From Paludisphaera soli (lineage in GTDB: Bacteria; Planctomycetota; Planctomycetia; Isosphaerales; Isosphaeraceae), in the NCBI RefSeq assembly GCF_011064595.1, contig NZ_JAALJI010000019.1:84540-148539 (forward strand): a stretch of DNA of 64,000 bases, in the 5' to 3' direction. The translations under genes were made by a program, and so were the position numbers. Below, piece after piece: positions 17,767 through 25,579 of this stretch. How positions within the stretch are numbered: the first letter of the stretch is position 1; the number at the start of each line of letters is the position of its first letter. The notes beneath the pieces are model-generated. The model was not told where the DNA came from, searched no databases, and saw nothing but the letters and a program-made list of their open reading frames with translations.

Positions 17767-18204
17767 ATGAAGTTCTCACGATTCGAAACCGTCCTGGGAT
17801 TGGCCACGTTGCTCGGCCTCGGCTATATGGTTTACGACTACTCGGGATTCGGCGGCGAGTCCGTCCAGGGGCTCTCCGGTTCCATCCGTTTCGAGGGCAA
17901 GCCGCTGGCCAAGGGAACCGTTCGCTTCCTCTCGGTCGACGCCGAGAACCCCAAGTGTTTCGGGGGTTACGTCAACAACGGACGCTACGAGGTCCCCGCG
18001 GAGTTCGGCCTGGTCCCGGCGCGGTACGTGGTCGAGTTCAGCAGCATCCACAGCGACGACATGGAGCGGATGCTGAAGGCCCGCCAGCGCGGCGAGGACC
18101 TCGAACTCAAGGAGGAGATCCCGGCCCGCTACAGCCGTAACAGCGAGGTACAGGTCGACCTCTCCTCCGGCGGCGTCCTGGAAGTCGATTTCGACCTGGA
18201 CTGA
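17767..18204 (+). CDS. Membrane-anchored carboxypeptidase-regulatory-like small protein
   Basis: A 145-residue protein with an N-terminal hydrophobic segment (about residues 9-23, VLGLATLLGLGYMVY) that looks like an uncleaved anchor, followed by a beta-rich domain. Its pattern GxIRFEGKPLAKGTVRFLS...GGYVNNGRYEVPAEFGLVPARYVVEFSS matches the small planctomycete proteins related to the carboxypeptidase-regulatory-like fold, which are secreted and of unknown role. The start at 17767 follows GGAG; an ATG six codons upstream (17749) is possible. It converges on fabF with a shared hairpin between them. Confidence 0.65.
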   Translation: MKFSRFETVLGLATLLGLGYMVYDYSGFGGESVQGLSGSIRFEGKPLAKGTVRFLSVDAENPKCFGGYVNNGRYEVPAEFGLVPARYVVEFSSIHSDDMERMLKARQRGEDLELKEEIPARYSRNSEVQVDLSSGGVLEVDFDLD

Positions 18205-18235
18205 CCGGTCCGGCCGAGCTGCGTCCGCGCAGGCG

Positions 18236-18262
18236 AAGGCCCGGGGGGAAACCCCGGGCCTT
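18236..18262. terminator. Bidirectional terminator hairpin
   Basis: Perfect inverted repeat with 11-base arms (AAGGCCCGGGG) around a GGAAA loop, with A and T bases at the two outer ends. It lies between two convergent genes and can serve both. Confidence 0.75.
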
Positions 18263-18286
18263 CTGCGTTCCCGAGTTGCGAACGGG

Positions 18287-19546
18287 TCAGGCCCGGCGCG
18301 AAGGCTCGTAGCGGCCCACGAGCAGGCTGGCGTTGTGGCCGCCGAAGCCGAAGCTGTTGGACATGACGTGGTCCACCCGGGCTTCCCGCGCGACGTTGGG
18401 GATGTAGTCGAGGTCGCAGCCCTCGCCGGGCTCGTCGAGGTTGATCGTCGGCGGCAGGACGCCGCGGTGGATCGCCAGGGTCGAGGCGATCAGCTCGACC
18501 CCGCCCGAGGCCCCGAGCAGGTGGCCGAGCTGGCTCTTGGTGCTGGAAATCTGCAGTCGCGAGGCGTGCGGGCCGAACACGGACTTCATGGCCACCGTCT
18601 CGGCCAGGTCGCCGAGCGGGGTGCTGGTGCCGTGGGCGTTGATGTAGTCGACGGCGTCCGCGGGGACGCGGGCGTCGGCCAGGCAGCGCTTCATGGCGCG
18701 GGCGGCGCCGCGGCCCTGCTCGTCGGGGGCGGTGATGTGGTAGCCGTCGCCGGCGGTGCCGTAGCCGAGGACCTCGGCGTAGATCCGGGCCCCGCGGGCG
18801 CGGGCGACCTCTTCGGCCTCGAAGATCAGGATGCCGGCGCCCTCGGCCAGGACGAAGCCGTCGCGGTCGCGGTCGAACGGCCGGCTGGCGCGCTGGGGGT
18901 CGTCGTTGCGGGTCGAGAGGGCCCGCATCGCGGCGAAGCCGCCGAGGCCCATGTGGGTGATCGCGGCCTCGCTGCCGCCGGTGATGATCACGTCGGCGTC
19001 GCCGCACTGGATGAGCTTCAGCGAGTCGCCCATCGCGTTGGAGGCCGAGGCGCAGGCGGTCGCGATGGCCGAGATCGGCCCCCGCAGCCCCCATCGGATC
19101 GAGACCTGGCCGCTGCCGGCGTTGACCATCAGCTTGGGGATGGTGAACGGGCTGATCCGCGAGGGGCCCTTCTGCATGCAGACCGAGTGCTGGGCTTCGA
19201 ACTCGTTCAGGCCGCCGATGCCCGAGCCGATCATCACCCCGCAGTTCTCCGGCGGGAGCTGGGCGAAGTCGATCCCCGAGTCGGCCACGGCGGCCTCGGA
19301 AGCCGCCAGCGCGAACTGGGCGAACCGGTCCAGGTGCCGGGCCTCCTTCACGCCGAACCGCGCCGCGCCGTCCCAGTCGCGGACCTGGCCGCCGAAGTGC
19401 ACCTTGAATTCCGTCGTGTCGAACAGGGTCAGCGGTCCGACCCCGCTCCGGCCGGCGCAGAGCGCCTCCCAGAACCGGTCCAGAGTCTCACCCAGCGACG
19501 TGACCACCCCCATGCCGGTGATGACGACGCGTCGCGGCTCTCCCAT
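18287..19546 (-). CDS. fabF: 3-oxoacyl-[ACP] synthase II (FabF)
   Basis: A 419-residue condensing enzyme of type II fatty acid synthesis; it joins malonyl-ACP to acyl-ACP in the cytoplasm. The catalytic triad is intact: Cys165 in TACASASN, His305 in NAHGTSTP and His342 in QLGHLLGA, at nearly the same spacing as in E. coli FabF. Length is standard. It lies downstream of acpP on the minus strand with about 137 bases between them, after fabG further upstream, forming a FAS-II group. The N-terminus [15 protein letters not shown] matches the family start. Confidence 0.96.
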   Translation of the reverse strand: MGEPRRVVITGMGVVTSLGETLDRFWEALCAGRSGVGPLTLFDTTEFKVHFGGQVRDWDGAARFGVKEARHLDRFAQFALAASEAAVADSGIDFAQLPPENCGVMIGSGIGGLNEFEAQHSVCMQKGPSRISPFTIPKLMVNAGSGQVSIRWGLRGPISAIATACASASNAMGDSLKLIQCGDADVIITGGSEAAITHMGLGGFAAMRALSTRNDDPQRASRPFDRDRDGFVLAEGAGILIFEAEEVARARGARIYAEVLGYGTAGDGYHITAPDEQGRGAARAMKRCLADARVPADAVDYINAHGTSTPLGDLAETVAMKSVFGPHASRLQISSTKSQLGHLLGASGGVELIASTLAIHRGVLPPTINLDEPGEGCDLDYIPNVAREARVDHVMSNSFGFGGHNASLLVGRYEPSRRA

Positions 19547-19683
19547 GATTGATCTTCTCGTCCCAATATTGGCTAGGCGTTACGGACGGACCGACGGCTC
19601 GACGTGCGGGCCCGGGACGGCGGCGCGGCGGGGCCGCCCGCCGAATGGGGCGGGCGCGGCTTGGCCGCGCGGGCCGGCCGGGG

Positions 19684-19923
19684 TCACTTGGCGTGCGCGT
19701 GCTGCTCGATGTAATCGATCGCCTGGCCCACGGTCTGGATCTTCTCGGCCTCGTCGTCAGGGATGGTGATGTCGAACTCTTCCTCGAACTCCATGACCAG
19801 TTCGACGGTGTCCAACGAGTCGGCGCCGAGGTCGTTGACGAACGACGTCTCCTTGCTGACCTGATCCTTCGACACACCCATCTGCTCGCTGACGATTTCG
19901 ATCACGCGCTCTTCCACGGACAC
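19684..19923 (-). CDS. acpP: Acyl carrier protein
   Basis: A 79-residue acidic carrier protein with the phosphopantetheine attachment site Ser36 in [10 protein letters not shown]. It carries growing acyl chains for the FAS-II enzymes encoded on either side (fabG upstream, fabF downstream). The start is a GTG at 19923, chosen because CAGGAGG lies seven bases ahead and the length then equals that of typical ACPs; no ATG exists at this place. A longer in-frame upstream extension is not ACP-like. Confidence 0.95.
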   Translation of the reverse strand: MSVEERVIEIVSEQMGVSKDQVSKETSFVNDLGADSLDTVELVMEFEEEFDITIPDDEAEKIQTVGQAIDYIEQHAHAK

Positions 19924-20376
19924 GGGCGGACCTCCTGTTTGGAGACGATTCGAGTATTCGAGCCTGGCCGTCCATCGCCCGTGCCGGGGCGCAAGCTTTG
20001 GGGACGCAGGTGTCAAGATTCGGGTAAAGGGTGTCTGTCACGATCGCGAACTTCCCGCACGGCCCTTGGGGGGGGCGGGGAGTACGAGGCGGGGCCGACC
20101 GGTCGGGCTCGGGGCGTCGGCCCCGTCCGAGGGCGGCGACGAGGAGCAGATGCCCCCCGGGCCGGCCACGCGCCGGCGGGTCCTCTTTCGGGTCGAAAGC
20201 CTCCCCGCCGAGTCCCGATTCCGTCGTTCGATCGAGTAAAATAGCATGGCCCCGGGGCCTTGTCCATCCGGCGGGCCGGGCGATCCCGAGATCCCCTGCG
20301 GACGGCGCGACCCTTACCAGGCTAATCCCCCCATCGGTATTCGGCCAGGGTTTCTGCAGCGAATCCGCCCCGGCGG
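19924..20376. other. Intergenic region between fabG and acpP
   Basis: About 450 bases on the leader side of acpP. A perfect TTGACA on the minus strand (20011-20016) lies about 90 bases upstream of the acpP start but has no good -10 at the right distance. Otherwise I see no gene, repeat or clear hairpin. The gap suggests acpP-fabF has its own promoter instead of depending only on read-through from fabG. Confidence 0.4.
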
Positions 20377-21153
20377 TCAGACGGTCATGCCGCCGTCGAC
20401 GGCCACCACCTGGCCCGTCACGTAGCTCGACGCCGGCCCGCTGAAGAACGCCACCATCTCGGCGATGTCCTCGGGCGCGCCCAGCCGCTTCAGGGGGATC
20501 CGTTCCTTAACCTCCGCCTTGATCTTGTCCGGCAGCACGTCGGTCATGTCGGTCGTGATGAAGCCCGGCGCCACCACGTTGACGGTGATCCCCCGCGAGG
20601 CCAGCTCGCGGGCGATCGTCTGGCTCAGGCCGATCACGCCGGCCTTGCTCGCCGAGTAGTTCGCCTGCCCCGGATTCCCCCGGATGCCCGACACGCTGCT
20701 GATGTTGATGATCCGGCCGTAACGGCCGCGCATCATCACCGCGCCGACCGCCCGGCAGAAGAGGAACGTGCCCTTCAGGTTGATGTTCATCACATCGTCC
20801 CAGGCGTCGTCCTCCATCCGCAGCATCAGGCCGTCCTTGGTGACTCCGGCGTTATTGACCAGGACGTGGATCTTCTGATATTTCGCCTCGACGTCGTCGA
20901 CGACCCGCTTGACGTCCTCGGCCGAGGAGACGTCGGCCGCGTAGCCCTCGGCCTCGCCGCCGGCGGCGCGGATCGCCTCCAGCGTCCCCTCCAGCGCCTC
21001 GAGCGACCGGGCGACGCCGACCACCCGCGCCCCGCAGGCCGCCAGCTTCACCGCGATGGCGCGGCCGATGCCCCGCGAGGCCCCCGTCACCAGGGCCGTC
21101 TGGCCCGTCAGGTCCACGTGACAGCCCGCCTTCGAGCCCGCTTCTTCGGCCAT
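20377..21153 (-). CDS. fabG: 3-oxoacyl-[ACP] reductase (FabG)
   Basis: A 258-residue short-chain dehydrogenase/reductase. It shows the NADPH-binding motif TGASRGIG, the structural NNAG motif (LVNNAGVTKDGLMLRM, closely FabG-like) and the catalytic Ser-Tyr-Lys set (NISSVSG, then YSASKAG). It reduces 3-oxoacyl-ACP in fatty acid elongation. The start at 21153 (MAEEAGSK) gives normal length; the upstream in-frame extension crosses the promoter and was rejected. FAS-II neighbours acpP and fabF follow on the same strand. Confidence 0.94.
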   Translation of the reverse strand: MAEEAGSKAGCHVDLTGQTALVTGASRGIGRAIAVKLAACGARVVGVARSLEALEGTLEAIRAAGGEAEGYAADVSSAEDVKRVVDDVEAKYQKIHVLVNNAGVTKDGLMLRMEDDAWDDVMNINLKGTFLFCRAVGAVMMRGRYGRIINISSVSGIRGNPGQANYSASKAGVIGLSQTIARELASRGITVNVVAPGFITTDMTDVLPDKIKAEVKERIPLKRLGAPEDIAEMVAFFSGPASSYVTGQVVAVDGGMTV

Positions 21154-21261
21154 GACGCCCTTGTCCTGCCAGCTAGAGTCGCCGCGTCTCGAAGGCGGGT
21201 CGGGGACGACCGATCGGCCCGCCCCCCGCCTGAACACGTCGATGCAAGGATTCGATTTCCG

Positions 21262-21291
21262 GTTATAATCCCGCCCCGAGAATCCCATCAA
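21262..21291 (-). promoter_or_regulatory. Sigma70-type promoter of fabG
   Basis: On the minus strand TTGATG (21286-21291), an 18-base spacer and TATAAC (21262-21267) lie about 110 bases upstream of the fabG start. Confidence 0.6.
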
Positions 21292-21357
21292 CCCCAAATC
21301 CGACGCCGCCCCCGCCCCGGCCCCATCCCCGCCCTGACCCCGGCCTTCAGCCCGGGA

Positions 21358-21615
21358 ATCGGCTTCGTTTTGGGTTCCTTCGCCGCCCTTCCGGCGGGCT
21401 TTTTGCGCCCTAAACCCCTGCTATTGGAGGGCTTCGAACGGACTCGACGATTGGCTTCGTTCGGCGTCTTTCGCGTGCGGCGCTCGCTCGCCGCGTGAGA
21501 GCGCCGGATTGGGTTCGTTCGGCGCGGCGTAGAACGAAGCCATCGGACGCAAGTCGTTTCCAGATATCCATTTAACCATGAATCTCGGCTCCAGGGATTG
21601 GGTTCGTTCGGCGCG
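21358..21615. repeat. Short interspersed repeats around GGATTGGGTTCGTTCGGCGC
   Basis: A noncoding stretch between the fabG promoter and pfk holds a 21-base sequence twice exactly (21506-21526 and 21595-21615), a close variant at 21449-21466 (GATTGGCTTCGTTCGGCG) and a looser one at 21358-21385. A 7-bp inverted repeat (21479-21505) sits between copies. Spacing is irregular, so this is not CRISPR. The remaining bases to 21851 show no gene. Confidence 0.6.
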
Positions 21616-21851
21616 CTTCGCCTCGTCTCGGGGCGCGGCTCGCGGCGAGCCGTCCTGGGATCGGGCCGAACGCCCATCGCAGCGGACGCGGGCGACCCCT
21701 CGCTCGGCGCGCGAGCCCTTCCAGAGTGACCATGCCACCGGAATGGCGAATGGGGGTTCGGCACCCCGCGAATCATCATCCGGGGGCGGCGAGCCCGGCT
21801 GGACCGAATTGCGTCGTCCTCGGGCGCAGGAATCCGTCTCGGCGTCGCGCC

Positions 21852-22877
21852 TCAGTAGAAAAAGGCGGCGGCGTCCTGGTAGAAGGCGAGGTCGAGGGAG
21901 CGGGTGGCGAGGGCGGCGGAGTCGAGGGGGACGTCGGCGATCTGCGAGCCGCGCAGGGTGAGGACGGTCCCGAAACGGCGGCGGAGGACGAGTTCGGCGG
22001 CGGCGAGGCCCATCCGGGTGGCGAGGACCCGGTCGTGGGCGGTGGGTGCCCCCCCGCGCTGGAGGTGGCCCAGGACGACGGTGCGGGTCTCGACGCGGAG
22101 CTGGCGGTCGATGACGTCGGCGATCAGGGCCCCGATCCCGCCGGTCCGTGGGTGGCCGAACGCCTCGGCGTCGAGGACGGGCGGGTCGGCGTCGAGGTAG
22201 CGGGCCCCCTCGGCGACGACCACGATGGCGTGGTTCTTCGCCGAGCCTCGCACACGCTTGAGGGCGGCGACCAGGTGGGGGACGTCGATGGGGACCTCGG
22301 GGACGAGCACGTAGTCCGCCCCCACGGCCATCCCGGCGAAGCAGGCGAGCCAGCCCGTGTTGCGGCCCATCGTCTCCACCACGATCACGCGGCGGTGGCT
22401 CTCGGCCGTGGTGCGGAGCCGCTCGACCGCCTCGACCACGACGTTCACCGCCGTATCGAACCCGAACGAGAAGTCCGCCAGCATCAGGTCGTTGTCGATC
22501 GTCTTGGGGACGCCGACGATCGGCATCTGGAAGTCGTTCACCAGCCTCGCCGCCACCCCCAGCGTGTCGTCCCCGCCCACGACCACCAGCGCATCGATCC
22601 CGGCCTCCAGCAGGTTCTGGCGGACCCGAGGGACGTCGGCGTCGGGGTTCTTGTAAGGGTTGGTGCGCGACGAGCCGAGCAGCGTCCCGCCCCGCCCGAT
22701 CAGCGGCTCGACCTCGCGCGGGTCCAGCGGCCGGAAGGTCCCCCGGATCAGCCCCCGCCAGCCCTCCAGGACCCCCACGCACGTCCCGCCCGCGTCCGAG
22801 ACCCGGCGCACGACCGCCCGGATCACGGCGTTCAAGCCGGGACAGTCCCCGCCCCCCGTCAACAAGCCGACTTTCAT
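21852..22877 (-). CDS. 6-phosphofructokinase, predicted PPi-dependent
   Basis: A 341-residue phosphofructokinase, phosphorylating fructose 6-phosphate in glycolysis. The fold and substrate motifs are clear: N-terminal LTGGGDCPGLNAVIR, catalytic TIDND (126-130), MGRNTGW and the C-terminal HLQRGG. Two diagnostic positions differ from classical ATP enzymes: GGDDT (Asp104 in place of Gly) and PKTIDND (Lys125 in place of Gly). In the PFK family Asp at the first and Lys at the second position go with pyrophosphate as phosphoryl donor, so a reversible PPi-dependent enzyme is predicted. A small decayed copy of its 5' end occurs at 27759-27825. Confidence 0.88.
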   Translation of the reverse strand: MKVGLLTGGGDCPGLNAVIRAVVRRVSDAGGTCVGVLEGWRGLIRGTFRPLDPREVEPLIGRGGTLLGSSRTNPYKNPDADVPRVRQNLLEAGIDALVVVGGDDTLGVAARLVNDFQMPIVGVPKTIDNDLMLADFSFGFDTAVNVVVEAVERLRTTAESHRRVIVVETMGRNTGWLACFAGMAVGADYVLVPEVPIDVPHLVAALKRVRGSAKNHAIVVVAEGARYLDADPPVLDAEAFGHPRTGGIGALIADVIDRQLRVETRTVVLGHLQRGGAPTAHDRVLATRMGLAAAELVLRRRFGTVLTLRGSQIADVPLDSAALATRSLDLAFYQDAAAFFY

Positions 22878-22947
22878 GGGTCGCCGTCCGTCCGCACGAG
22901 TCCAGTCCGCGACGCCGGGGCCCGTCCGACGTCGACGGCTCCCTCAA

Positions 22948-22975
22948 CCTCGACCCTATCACGCCCCGGTCGAGG
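22948..22975. promoter_or_regulatory. Inverted repeat in pfk upstream region
   Basis: Perfect 8-base arms CCTCGACC...GGTCGAGG around a 12-base loop, 71 bases upstream of the pfk start. The loop contains TGATAG on the minus strand, a possible -10, so the repeat could be an operator; no good -35 was found. The remaining bases up to 23072 show nothing else. Confidence 0.35.
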
Positions 22976-23072
22976 CGGCCACCCGCCGGGACCGAAAACG
23001 TGCAGCCTGCGGAGGGACTGGAGCCTGTTGGGAACCGATGGCGAGCGTCGAGGCTGGGGTCGGCCCGCGCCG

Positions 23073-23765
23073 CTACGGGGCCGGGAGGGAGAAGTCGCCG
23101 TCGTCCAGCTCGTAGGACTGCACGACCCTGGCCCCGTCCACGACGCGGGGGCCGCTGATCAGTTCGGTCATCCCCCCGGCCGCCAGCACGCGATCCCTGT
23201 GCATCAGGACGCCGAGGCCGTGGTCCCGGTCCCAGCCGGTCTGGAACTCGAACGAGCTGAACCCGCACTCGTCCAGCCCGCTGTCGGCCAGGCCGATGCC
23301 GACCAGTTTGAACAGGTGGTCGATCGCCGACGGCTCTTCGACCGGCACCTGCCGCTCGATATCCTTCCAATACTTCTGCAACGGCTTGATGTGCGGCAAG
23401 TCTTCGTCGCGGAACTGCGCCAACGACTTCTTGTGCCAGGCGAACAGCTTGCGGCGCAGGGCGATCTCGATCGCGGCGGCGTTGGCGAGGATGAAATCCC
23501 ACGCCCGCTCCTGAAAGCCGTCGAACCCGTCGCCGCTGGCGGCATACATCGCGACCTCGACCTCTGGACTCGCGACGCGGGCGGACGGGCAACTCGGGTC
23601 GGTACCCGGCCCGCGGGCCTTGGCGACCTTCAGCTTCGGGTACTCGGGGTACGGCGGGGCGACCGCGACAACTGCGTCCCGGAACAGCGGCTTGGCAGTC
23701 CGCCAGAGTCGCCGCGAGCCGTCCCATTCCGGATCGGGTTGGAAGCTGTCCTGAAACGCGCTCAT
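23073..23765 (-). CDS. DUF6985-like protein
   Basis: A 230-residue cytoplasmic protein without signal or membrane segment. The C-terminal portion, SFEFQTGWDRDHGLGVLMHRDRVLAAGG, resembles the DUF6985 family, found in many bacteria near toxin-immunity type genes; biochemical function is unknown. The N-terminal part has F/W-rich segments (PEWDGSRRLWRTAKPLF) and a helical middle. The gene is preceded by GGAGGG and a TACAAT box inside an upstream module that is also present ahead of the next gene (24051-24506). The family assignment rests on recognition of the motif only. Confidence 0.6.
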   Translation of the reverse strand: MSAFQDSFQPDPEWDGSRRLWRTAKPLFRDAVVAVAPPYPEYPKLKVAKARGPGTDPSCPSARVASPEVEVAMYAASGDGFDGFQERAWDFILANAAAIEIALRRKLFAWHKKSLAQFRDEDLPHIKPLQKYWKDIERQVPVEEPSAIDHLFKLVGIGLADSGLDECGFSSFEFQTGWDRDHGLGVLMHRDRVLAAGGMTELISGPRVVDGARVVQSYELDDGDFSLPAP

Positions 23766-23783
23766 GACCGCGCTGCCCTCCGT

Positions 23784-23856
23784 CGCCGAACGAAAACGCT
23801 GAGCAAACGACCCGCCCGTGCGACCTTTGATTGTACCGGCAGACGACGCGGCGGGG
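23784..23856 (-). repeat. Shared upstream module, copy A
   Basis: This stretch ahead of the DUF6985-like gene aligns with 24520-24595 ahead of the SUKH-like gene at about three quarters identity over 68 aligned bases, with one short gap each side. It runs from near the ribosome binding site to beyond a -10-like TACAAT (23830-23835, minus strand). The remaining bases to 24050 contain no gene I can support. Confidence 0.65.
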
Positions 23857-24050
23857 TGATTCCGATGCCGTGCGAGGTTCGGCGGAGTTCCCGCTCCGCC
23901 CGGATGACAATGCCCACTCGACGATCTGTTCCGGCGTCGGATCCTACCCGCCCATCTGCCGGCCCCCGCCCCGGGGCCGTTGCGGCGAGAGCTTGGGCGG
24001 CGGATTCACGACCGCCGGATGTAGGACCCGCCTACGGGCCACTTCCGTAC

Positions 24051-24506
24051 TCACGGGAGCAACCGGCTCGCGGCGTTACACACCCACTCCGAAAGCGTCG
24101 TGTCAGGTTCTCGGCCCTCGGAGAAGCCCTCCCAGTACATGTACTGACGATCGCCGGTGAGCTCGGCGCCGCAGAGTGTGTCGCCGTTTGGAAAGTAGCC
24201 GATCACCACGTGCGGCTTGGTGTTCCAGTACTCCAACCCGGGTGGGTCGTCGTTATTCATGTCTTCGAGGAAGACATCAACGCCCCAGGCCGCCTGCAAC
24301 AGACAGATCAGCCGGGTCGACCTGTAGTAGTGATGCAGTGAATCGGGCATCTCCACCCCGTATTTCGCCTCGAACTCCCTGACTCCGGGCTCTGTCGAGA
24401 GGCGAATCAGCCATTCCGGGATCCGTCGCTCCAGTTCGATGACGACCGGGAACGCGACATGGGCTCGGGCGAGTGCCAGTTCGTTCGCGATGAGGATTGG
24501 CTCCAT
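24051..24506 (-). CDS. SMI1/KNR4 (SUKH)-like protein
   Basis: A 151-residue soluble protein. The order of features (FEAKYGVEMPDSLHHYYRST, then a hydrophobic core, then VVIGYFPNGDTLCGAEL) resembles SMI1/KNR4 or SUKH domains, many of which are immunity proteins against polymorphic toxins, though others have unrelated roles. No toxin gene is adjacent. The neighbours on the same strand are a DUF6985-like and a HEAT-like gene, also families seen as orphan immunity genes. The start at 24506 has AAGGGAG upstream. Family call is moderate; a distant domain match would need confirmation by profile search. Confidence 0.55.
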   Translation of the reverse strand: MEPILIANELALARAHVAFPVVIELERRIPEWLIRLSTEPGVREFEAKYGVEMPDSLHHYYRSTRLICLLQAAWGVDVFLEDMNNDDPPGLEYWNTKPHVVIGYFPNGDTLCGAELTGDRQYMYWEGFSEGREPDTTLSEWVCNAASRLLP

Positions 24507-24519
24507 CTCGGCTCCCTTC

Positions 24520-24595
24520 GCCGTTGAACGAAAAAGCTCAGCGGACCACCCCGCCCGAGCGCCCTTCGAGTCTACCGCAAAGCGCCGCGGCGGGC
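24520..24595 (-). repeat. Shared upstream module, copy B
   Basis: Homologous to 23784-23856. It contains TAGACT (24570-24575, minus strand) at the position aligned with TACAAT of copy A, and ends 13 bases before the SUKH-like start codon. Confidence 0.65.
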
Positions 24596-24605
24596 CGGGG
24601 CCGCT

Positions 24606-25211
24606 TCAGCGGTTGGTCAGGCGTGCCTTGTTCTCCTGCAGAACTTCCCGGACCGACTCGTCGGGCTCCGACGCAAGCGCCGCGTCGATCGCCGGAACCG
24701 ACCACGACGCGTGCTCGGGGAAAAGGCCGAGGGTTTCCGCCACGAGGGAGCCCAGTCCCTCTCGGTCGCTCAAAAAGGGGAGCAAGTGTTCCAGCCCCGC
24801 GGCGACATCGCGGTGGATCGCTTCCATCACCGCCCGCTCCTCGTCCACCGCTTCCTCCAACGATCGGCCCCTCCTGGCGAGCCTCCTTCGCAACGACGGC
24901 TCACCGTCGACGCGAAGCCCGTACTGGAGCCAACCCTCTCCGGTCGCAATGCAGCCCAGCAGGGAGGCGGCCCAGCCCGGATCGTGCAGGCCGGGGCGAG
25001 TGAGCAACTCGAACAGGAACGGGACGGCGGCGGCCGAGGCGGGGTATACGGTGCCCTGATGCCAGATCGTCTCGCTCAAGGCCGCGAACGCCTGGAGCCG
25101 CACGTCCGGGTCCTCGGACAGCAGCGACCGGAGCAGTTCCGGCACGTCCGTGGCAGGGCCATGAGCATGCGTCAGGATCGACCAGTCCAGTGCGTCCAGA
25201 CCTTCCAACAT
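24606..25211 (-). CDS. HEAT-repeat-like protein
   Basis: A 201-residue helical protein with alternating hydrophobic helices such as VPELLRSLLSEDPDVRLQAFAALSETI, AAAVPFLFELLTRPGLHDPGWAASLLGCIA and a C-terminal SVPAIDAALASEPDESVREVLQE, characteristic of HEAT/PBS-lyase-type repeats, which mediate protein binding. It has no signal or membrane segment. The start at 25211 (MLEGLDALDWS) begins the structured part and has GAGAGG upstream; the longer in-frame extension is Arg-rich and atypical. It is the first of three minus-strand genes of immunity-like families (24606-25211, 24051-24506, 23073-23765). Confidence 0.6.
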   Translation of the reverse strand: MLEGLDALDWSILTHAHGPATDVPELLRSLLSEDPDVRLQAFAALSETIWHQGTVYPASAAAVPFLFELLTRPGLHDPGWAASLLGCIATGEGWLQYGLRVDGEPSLRRRLARRGRSLEEAVDEERAVMEAIHRDVAAGLEHLLPFLSDREGLGSLVAETLGLFPEHASWSVPAIDAALASEPDESVREVLQENKARLTNR

Positions 25212-25285
25212 CCGCGGATGCCTCTCGTCAGGGCCTGATTCCGAGTTCCTGTTTCCTTCCGACTCGCTTCCCGTCCGGTGTCGCA

Positions 25286-25387
25286 ATTCCGCCATTCTAC
25301 GAGGCGAGACAGCTCGCCCATCGGGCCTTCGAGACCGATCTCGCCGACATCGAGGACTTGACGGCCGCCGAGGACGTCTGGGCGAGA
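25286..25387 (+). pseudogene. Possible coding remnant
   Basis: In the 368-base gap before the amidase gene, one plus-strand frame reads as a plausible protein piece of 34 residues (PPFYEARQLAHRAFETDL, then ADIEDLTAAEDVWARR) with normal codon use, but has no start, no ribosome binding site and loses protein character on both sides. It may be a fragment of a deleted gene. The parent is not recognised. The minus-strand TAGAAT at its left end may be the -10 of the HEAT-like gene. Confidence 0.25.
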
Positions 25388-25579
25388 CGTCCCACCACCT
25401 CATCGCATCGATCGACGGGGCCGACGGCCGCGATGCGCCCGCCGGACGCGCCGCCGGCCGGCCGGCCTTGATGAGCCCTCCTGGAGCTTGCGGGCCGACG
25501 CTCGTCGGTCGATAATCGCGACAGGTGTGGCGTCCTTCTGCGACGCCTTTTCGATCCGTCCTCGGGAGTTCGCTTCGCC

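Noticed and set aside
19684..20016. 110-residue ACP starting at an upstream ATG
   Set aside because: The GTG at 19923 has a consensus ribosome binding site and gives standard ACP length; the extra residues are not ACP-like.
21358..21615. CRISPR array
   Set aside because: Repeat copies vary, spacing is irregular, and no cas genes are present.
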